DNA of 9,391 nucleotides from Acidimicrobiia bacterium (GTDB taxonomy: Bacteria; Actinomycetota; Acidimicrobiia; Spongiisociales; SHLN01). The number at the start of each line of letters is the position of its first letter. The first letter of the stretch is position 1. The stretch is from NCBI GenBank assembly GCA_004283105.1, contig SHLN01000093.1:1-9391 (forward strand), in the 5' to 3' direction. The notes beneath the pieces are model-generated. The model was not told the DNA's origin. It worked only from the letters and a program-made list of their open reading frames with translations, and did not search any database. Both the position numbers and the translations under genes were made by a program. Of this stretch, positions 5,070-9,391 are shown one piece after another.

Positions 5070-5431
5070 ATTCGAGATTTCCGACGACTGCTCGTCTGGC
5101 AACGAGCCCATGCTCTGACCCTGAAGTGCGACCAGCTCAGTGACTCTTTCCCTTCCGGCGAGCGGTTCGCGCTCGCATCCCAAATCCGAAGGTCCGCCGC
5201 ATCAGTCGGAGCGACATCGCAGAGGGTTGTGGACGCGAGACTGCAGCTGACTTTCGCAGGTTCCTTTCGATCACAGCCGGTTCTCTGACTGAGCTCCGAA
5301 ATCATCTTCTGCTCGCAAGAGATTTCCGTCTGATGGCACATGAGCGCTTCGAGGCACTGGACGGCGACGCCGAGGAGATCCGCGGGATGCTCGCCGCATT
5401 CATGCGCAACCTCAGCTCGCGTGTGCGTTAG
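5070..5431 (+). pseudogene. Broken four-helix-bundle protein (23S rRNA intervening-sequence protein family)
   Basis: Two + frames together encode a recognisable four-helix-bundle protein. The first frame, open from 5061 after a TAG, gives IRDFRRLLVWQRAHALTLKC, then QLSDSFPSGERFALASQIRR and SAASVGA up to about 5212. The second frame resumes as DIAEGCGRETAADFRRFLSI, then GSLTELRNHLLLARDF, and ends NLSSRVR at a TAG (5429-5431). Adding one base near 5213 (gcg-gac for gcgac) joins them into about 120 residues, the usual family length. The family hallmarks DFR.L.VWQ.A..L, FP..E.F.L..QIRR.A.S, (N/D)IAEG.GR and FL.I..GS..EL are all there. The first frame has no ATG, GTG or TTG: ATT stands where the start codon is expected. 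Without the fix, translation would stop at TGA 5286-5288. In intact homologues the role is poorly known. A sequencing indel could explain the frameshift but not the missing start. Confidence 0.82.
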
Positions 5432-5451
5432 CGTTGTCCGCTGTTCGCTCG

Positions 5452-6300
5452 CTACAACTGCCGTCTCGCCTCGCGCGCCTTCGCAATGAGATCGATATTC
5501 TCGCCGGCGAGGCGGCGACGGGCCCAGGCGGCGGGGCGCACGGTGCGGGCGCGGTCGGGGAGGATCGGCCGGATGCGGCGCAGGCCGGCGAGGTTGGCGT
5601 CGAGGAGCTTCTGGCGACGGTCGTCCCAGGTGACGTTGTAGAGATCCTGCAGCTCCGGCGGGAGCGTGCCCCGGGCGGCGAAGGCGATGAACTTCCAGAC
5701 CGGTTTGACGGTCCATGGCACGGGGCCTCCCCGCATGAGATCGAACACGTCGAGGGCCACATCCGTCAGCAGCAGGTCGGTGCCCTTGACGACTCCGTCG
5801 ATGTACTCACGGAGTTCCGGGTAGGTCGGAGGCACATGGTCGCGTGGCAGCAGGATCAACTCGGCCGAGATGAGGTTCTGTTCGTGATACTCCTGGCGCT
5901 CGGCCGGGCTGAGGGCGCGCACCGTCTTCTCGTAGAACATGAGCGTGCTCTCCTCGAGGGTGGCGTGCACCCACAGGAGAAGGTCGAGATCGAGACCGTC
6001 GTAGCGCAGGCCGGTAACCGGGTCGATGCCGTTGATTGTCTCATGGAGCTTGTTGACCCGGTCGGCGGTGGCGTCGGCTTCCTCTTTGGAGCCATAGGCA
6101 ATGATGAGCTGAAGCTGCACCGTGCGGATGAGTCGCTTCCAGGGGTCGCGGGCGTAGAAGCTGGTCTGGCGGGCGCCGGCCGATACCAGCGGGTGCGCTG
6201 CCTGCATGAGCAGGGCCCGCGCCCCGCCGAACAAGGAGAACATCTCCTGGTTCACCTGCCAGAACAAGCTGTCCGGCCCGAAATATCCCTCGTCGCTCAT
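5452..6300 (-). CDS. Oxygenase MpaB family protein (DUF2236)
   Basis: A 282-residue protein of the DUF2236 / MpaB-like oxygenase family, which is related to the latex-clearing protein Lcp; family members are thought to be haem or metal oxygenases cleaving C=C bonds of terpenoids or polyisoprenoids. Visible landmarks are LLMQAAHPLVSAGA (residues 30-43, His36), RVNKLHETINGI (81-92, His86) and LLLWVHATLEES (107-118, His112), the conserved histidine-bearing segments of the family, followed by YHEQNLISAELILLPRDHVP (138-157). Length is typical. There is no signal peptide, so it is probably cytosolic. The ATG at 6300 is fixed by an in-frame TAG four codons upstream, which also starts a TAGCTT -10-like box six bases before the ATG. 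The heptamer array lies immediately upstream. It converges on the four-helix-bundle relic, with 20 bases between stops. Substrate is unknown. Confidence 0.88.
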   Translation of the reverse strand: MSDEGYFGPDSLFWQVNQEMFSLFGGARALLMQAAHPLVSAGARQTSFYARDPWKRLIRTVQLQLIIAYGSKEEADATADRVNKLHETINGIDPVTGLRYDGLDLDLLLWVHATLEESTLMFYEKTVRALSPAERQEYHEQNLISAELILLPRDHVPPTYPELREYIDGVVKGTDLLLTDVALDVFDLMRGGPVPWTVKPVWKFIAFAARGTLPPELQDLYNVTWDDRRQKLLDANLAGLRRIRPILPDRARTVRPAAWARRRLAGENIDLIAKAREARRQL

Positions 6301-6306
6301 CGACAG

Positions 6307-6312
6307 AAGCTA
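6307..6312 (-). promoter_or_regulatory. Probable -10 element of a leaderless promoter (MpaB-like gene)
   Basis: TAGCTT on the minus strand ends six bases before the ATG at 6300. No Shine-Dalgarno is present. A -35 at 17-18 bases spacing would fall at 6330-6336 (TGAGCT or GTGAGC), which is the edge of the heptamer array. Confidence 0.55.
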
Positions 6313-6330
6313 GTGAGACATGGGTTCATA

Positions 6331-6390
6331 GCTCACAGCTCACAGCTCACAGCTCACAGCTCACAGCTCACAGCTCACAGCTCACAGCTC
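6331..6390. repeat. Heptanucleotide tandem array, (GCTCACA)8 + GCTC
   Basis: Eight perfect copies of GCTCACA (TGTGAGC on the minus strand) are followed by a partial GCTC, 60 bases in all without a mismatch. The array fills nearly the whole interval between the FtsX permease stop (6403) and the probable -10 of the MpaB-like gene (6312-6307). Each unit boundary forms AGCT-CAC-AGCT, a small inverted repeat. Perfect short arrays are prone to slippage, so copy number may differ between strains. The array is outside both genes. Confidence 0.97.
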
Positions 6391-6402
6391 GAAGGCGTTC
6401 CC

Positions 6403-8937
6403 CTATTCGTACGAGATCGCTTCAAGCACGTTGGTGCGCGCGCCCCGGATGCTCGGCCAGATGGATGCAACGACTCCGCCGATGGCGGCTGCGATGACGT
6501 ACTGGGTGAGCAACTGGTATGGGAACCCGAAGGTGAGCCCTTCACCCTCGAGCGCCTTCACCATCGCCCATCCGAGCGCAATGCCGAGCACCAGGCCGAG
6601 CAAGGCTCCGTAGAGGGCGGTGATGACCGCCTCCCAGCGAATCATGCGCCGTACCTGGCGTCTGGTCATGCCAACCGCCCGCAGCAGTCCGAGCTCGCGC
6701 TTCCGCTCGAAGATGGATAGGGCAAGCGTGTTGGCGATGCCCAGCAACGCAATGACGATTGCCAGCAGCAGCAGAGCGTTGATTACCGTGAGCAGGATGT
6801 CGATCTGGGACTTCTGGCTCTCAATGAACTCGGCCTGGTTGCTCAACTCGACATTCGGATAGTCGGTCAGAACGGCTTCGACGGCGGCCCGGCCAACCTC
6901 GGCGTCGACGCCGTCGGCCAGGTTGACGAACACCATGAAGTTGAGCTTGTTCGAGAACCGTTCGGCGAAGAACTCGTTTCCGATCAGGTAGGCGGACAGC
7001 CCCTCGCCGGCGAAGGTGCCGTCTACCTCGACCTGTTCAACACCGGTCAGCGGGAACTCCATCGTGATGGAGTCGCCGGTGGTGACGCCGAGGTCGGCCG
7101 CCGTGTCAACCTGCAGCAGGACACCGCCGTCTGCCAGGCCGGCGACGCTGCCGGTCTGAACGTCGGCCACGAACACGGCGTCGAGAGTCGCCGGGTCAAC
7201 CGAAATCAGCTGGCGTTCCGAACCGTTCTCGTTCTTCCAGAAGCCAAAGCTCATTGGTGACACCACGGCCACCTCGGGTAGCTGAGAAATCTGCTCGGAG
7301 ACGGCCGGGCTCACACCCACTTGCGACGGATCGGCAAACGCCGAGGCCTGGATCTGAAAGTCGACGCTGCCGAAGTTCTGGGTGATCTGCTCGGTGATCG
7401 ATTGCTTCAGCGACGAGGCGAGGATGGCAACCATGCTCACCACTGCCACGCCGATCATGAGGGCGGAGGCGGTGGCCGCCGTCCGGCGGGGACGTCGCAC
7501 CGAGTTCTCCCGGGCGAGTGTTCCAGTGACCCCGTACACCCTTGGAAGGGGCGCACCGATGATCCGGGCGCTTCTCCGGGCGATGAGCGGCGAGAGGCCG
7601 GCGACGCCGAAGAACAGCACCACCGCGCCCAGCCCGACCATCGGGAGCGGGTTGTCGGTCGAGGTGAACAACCCGAAGAACAGGATCACGATGCCGAGAG
7701 CGCTGAGGGCCGTCGCCGCGATGGCGCGGTTGCGCAGCGACTTCGGCCCACCGACGGTTGCCTCGGTGATGGCTGCGACCGGAGGAATCCTCGACGCCTG
7801 GCGGGCGGGTATGACCGCCGAGAACAGCGTCACCGCCATACCGACGGTCATGCCGATGATCACGGTGTTCGGCCGGATGGTGAGCGGTCCCTGCGGGAAG
7901 CTCACTCCGGTGGCTTCAAAGGCGGCCCGGATGAGGATGGTGAGGCCGATGCCGGCAAGTACTCCGACCGCCGAGGCGATGAGGCCAACGACGATCGCCT
8001 CGATGACCACCATGCGGGTGACCTGTCGGGAAGTGGCTCCAACGGCCCTCAACAGGGCCATCTCCTTCATCCGCTGAGCGATGATGATTGAGAACGTGTT
8101 GTAGATGATGAAGCTGCCGACCAGCACGGCGATGCCGGCGAAGACCAGCAGGGCGGTGCTGAGAAACCCGATCGCCTCCTGGAAGTCGGCCTGGTCGTCC
8201 TCGCTTTGCACCGCAGCGGTGACCGCCTCGAAGCCTTCCGGGAGAATGTCGTTGACACGGTCGACCAGGGTTTCGATTGCCACCGAACCGTCGCCGACGG
8301 CCGAGACAGAGGCGTACTCGTTCGGCGCGTCGAAGACCCGGAACGCGGTTGGCTCATCGAAGATGGCGAGCGAGGCGCCCAGCAGATTGTCTTCTTCGCC
8401 GAAACCGGCGAACCCGACGATCTCAAACTCTTCGGTGCCGGTCACGAGGATGACCTTGACGGTCTGGCCGATGGTGAAGCCGTTCATCGAGGCGGTGCCG
8501 GCGTCGACCATGACCTCGCCGGCGTTCTCGGGTGGCCGGCCTTCCTTGAGGGTCAGGACCGATAGGTCCTCGGCCCCGGGAACCCAGGAGAACCCGAAGG
8601 TAGGTGCCTGTCCTCCCACCGGTTCTCCGTCGTTGTCGATGAACTGAGCGAAGCCCTGCACGGTGCCGATGGCGTTCCCGATGCCGGGTACTTCCTTGAC
8701 GTCATCGAGGACGTCGGCCGGGATGGGGACGACCTGGCCGGTGAACTCCGTTTCGCCCCGGACGTACAGATCGACGGAAGAGTTGATTTCGTCGAACAGC
8801 CCTGTGAACGCTCGATCGAGCGTGTCGGTGAAGACGAATGTGCCGGAGACAAACGCCACCCCAAGCACGATGGCAATGGCCGTCAGGCCGAGGCGCAGCT
8901 TGTGAGCTAGAACCCCTTTCCAGGCGAGTTTCAGCAT
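6403..8937 (-). CDS. ABC transporter permease, FtsX/MacB type with two FtsX domains
   Basis: An 844-residue permease with the ten-helix, double-FtsX layout. Helix 1 is near residues 15-38, then an extracellular domain runs to about 250, then three helices (about 257-285, 307-335, 357-377) form the first FtsX unit. Two linking helices (about 408-457) and another near 490-512 lead into a second extracellular domain. The final three helices lie at about 712-742, 765-793 and 813-830. Each unit has the conserved cytosolic motif: MALLRAVGATSRQVTRM and LGLLRAVGMTRRQVRRM. Such proteins, with a LolD/MacB-like ATPase, act in export, lipoprotein handling or as mechanotransmitters on the envelope rather than as classical importers. 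The ATG at 8937 is two bases after the ATPase stop, implying translational coupling. In-frame sequence upstream of that ATG lies inside the ATPase gene and is not part of this protein. The cargo is unknown. Confidence 0.93.
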   Translation of the reverse strand: MLKLAWKGVLAHKLRLGLTAIAIVLGVAFVSGTFVFTDTLDRAFTGLFDEINSSVDLYVRGETEFTGQVVPIPADVLDDVKEVPGIGNAIGTVQGFAQFIDNDGEPVGGQAPTFGFSWVPGAEDLSVLTLKEGRPPENAGEVMVDAGTASMNGFTIGQTVKVILVTGTEEFEIVGFAGFGEEDNLLGASLAIFDEPTAFRVFDAPNEYASVSAVGDGSVAIETLVDRVNDILPEGFEAVTAAVQSEDDQADFQEAIGFLSTALLVFAGIAVLVGSFIIYNTFSIIIAQRMKEMALLRAVGATSRQVTRMVVIEAIVVGLIASAVGVLAGIGLTILIRAAFEATGVSFPQGPLTIRPNTVIIGMTVGMAVTLFSAVIPARQASRIPPVAAITEATVGGPKSLRNRAIAATALSALGIVILFFGLFTSTDNPLPMVGLGAVVLFFGVAGLSPLIARRSARIIGAPLPRVYGVTGTLARENSVRRPRRTAATASALMIGVAVVSMVAILASSLKQSITEQITQNFGSVDFQIQASAFADPSQVGVSPAVSEQISQLPEVAVVSPMSFGFWKNENGSERQLISVDPATLDAVFVADVQTGSVAGLADGGVLLQVDTAADLGVTTGDSITMEFPLTGVEQVEVDGTFAGEGLSAYLIGNEFFAERFSNKLNFMVFVNLADGVDAEVGRAAVEAVLTDYPNVELSNQAEFIESQKSQIDILLTVINALLLLAIVIALLGIANTLALSIFERKRELGLLRAVGMTRRQVRRMIRWEAVITALYGALLGLVLGIALGWAMVKALEGEGLTFGFPYQLLTQYVIAAAIGGVVASIWPSIRGARTNVLEAISYE

Positions 8938-8939
8938 GG

Positions 8940-9391
8940 CTAGCCCCCGAGCTCCTTCATCATGTCGAGCACCGTTTCCTGGGTGGGATCGAGCAGCTCG
9001 CCCACGACCTGGCCGTCGGCCAGGAAGACGATCCGGTGGCGGCCAGCTACGCCGACCGGATCGTGGGTGACCATGACGATGGTCTGGCCGAGGTCCTTGA
9101 CTGCTTCCTCCATGAAGCCGAGCAGCTCGCCGGCCGAAGTGGAGTCGAGGTTGCCGGAGGGCTCGTCGGCAAAGATGATCTCGGGCTGGGAAACGAGGGC
9201 CCTGGCTGCCGCCACTCGCTGTTGCTGGCCACCCGACAGCTCGGTCGGCCGGTGCGACAAGCGGTCGGCGAGCCCAACCGTCTCGACCACCTGCTGATAC
9301 CACTGCTCATCGGGTTTCTCGCCCGCGATGTCGAGAGGAAGGGTGATGTTCTCCGCCGCGCTCAGGGTCGGGATCAGGTTGAACGCCTGGA
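8940..9391 (-). CDS. ABC transporter ATP-binding subunit (LolD/MacB-like), cut by right edge
   Basis: The C-terminal 149 residues of an ABC ATPase partnering the downstream permease. The visible part starts at the Q-loop (QAFNLIPTLSAAENITLPL) and contains the signature LSGGQQQR, Walker B IIFADEPSGNLDS with its catalytic Glu, the D-loop, and the H-loop VMVTHDP. The SGNLDS form and the Q-loop sequence are those of the MacB/LolD/FtsE group that works with FtsX-type permeases. Walker A and the start are beyond the window. It ends LDMMKELGG and its TAG is two bases before the permease ATG, so the two are one operon. The frame is open to the window edge, and the GTG near 9290 inside it is internal, not a start. 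Confidence 0.95.
   Translation of the reverse strand, partial: QAFNLIPTLSAAENITLPLDIAGEKPDEQWYQQVVETVGLADRLSHRPTELSGGQQQRVAAARALVSQPEIIFADEPSGNLDSTSAGELLGFMEEAVKDLGQTIVMVTHDPVGVAGRHRIVFLADGQVVGELLDPTQETVLDMMKELGG

Noticed and set aside
5205..5220. Programmed frameshift in the four-helix-bundle gene
   Set aside because: No slippery heptamer or nearby stop-codon/stem arrangement is seen, and the first frame has no usable start codon, so decay or a sequence error is simpler.
4937..5716. Long minus-strand frame of 259 codons across the 5' part of the intergenic region and the end of the MpaB-like gene
   Set aside because: It reads as low-complexity Arg/Pro-rich sequence where it overlaps the oxygenase gene in another frame, and its remainder is antisense to the four-helix-bundle relic, which has clear family similarity.
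6331..6390. CRISPR array
   Set aside because: The units are 7 bases with no spacers between them; this is a simple tandem repeat.
5434..6720. A 428-codon + strand frame containing SSQLTAH repeats
   Set aside because: It runs antisense through the MpaB-like gene and the permease 3' end. The repeated peptide is only the heptamer DNA array read in one frame; the real genes on the other strand have strong family motifs.
7321..8091. Long + strand open frames antisense to the permease gene
   Set aside because: These are typical shadow frames in GC-rich coding DNA (Arg/Gly/Asp/His-rich), while the minus strand encodes a complete FtsX-type permease.
1..9391. A novel multi-gene defence or biosynthetic system
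   Set aside because: The recognisable genes are single transporters, enzymes and an ABC exporter in alternating orientation. No nuclease, toxin-antitoxin, reverse transcriptase, phage or biosynthetic core gene is visible.

Overview
This is a GC-rich chromosomal fragment that looks like an actinobacterium, possibly of the Acidimicrobiia type; the taxon is an inference. The support is the GC-rich third codon positions, actinobacterial-style families (an MpaB/DUF2236 oxygenase, a Kv-beta-like aldo-keto reductase, a double-FtsX ABC permease) and an apparent use of leaderless promoters, with TAnnnT exactly six bases before the ATG at four genes. No tRNA, rRNA, CRISPR array or insertion sequence is visible.

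Layout. On the left, an MFS efflux-type transporter (212-1408, -) is followed on the same strand by the first 54 codons of an aldo-keto reductase (1-162, -), which runs off the left edge. Divergent to these is an HMG-CoA-lyase-family enzyme (1540-2421, +). It converges on a short VIT1/CCC1-like metal transporter (2418-2978, -), the two stops sharing a CTAG. Upstream of that lie a 102-residue membrane-anchored protein with a helix-turn-helix-like segment (3062-3370, -) and a GNAT acetyltransferase (3451-3942, -). A CRP/GlxR-type palindrome, TGTGA-N6-TCACA, sits between the last two. The GNAT gene is divergent from an uncharacterised 159-residue protein (3993-4472, +), which overlaps tail to tail with an uncharacterised 145-residue cysteine-containing protein (4457-4894, -).

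The 4895-5451 gap holds a broken gene that no open reading frame with a normal start reveals. It is a four-helix-bundle (23S rRNA intervening-sequence type) protein on the + strand, about 5070-5431. It lacks a usual start codon and has one frameshift near 5213; rejoining the two frames gives about 120 residues of clear family similarity.

On the right, an MpaB-like oxygenase (5452-6300, -) is preceded by a perfect heptanucleotide array, (GCTCACA)x8 plus GCTC at 6331-6390, abutting its probable promoter. Beyond the array an ABC exporter operon runs leftward: an ATP-binding subunit (8940-9391, -, cut by the right edge before its Walker A) and an 844-residue, ten-helix FtsX/MacB-type permease (6403-8937, -), separated by two bases.

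There is no single pathway here. The genes read as mostly independent housekeeping or accessory units. I see no strong case for a new multi-gene system. The items most worth a second look are the heptamer array in a promoter, the consistent leaderless promoter geometry, the palindrome in front of the membrane-anchored HTH-like protein, and the four-helix-bundle relic.
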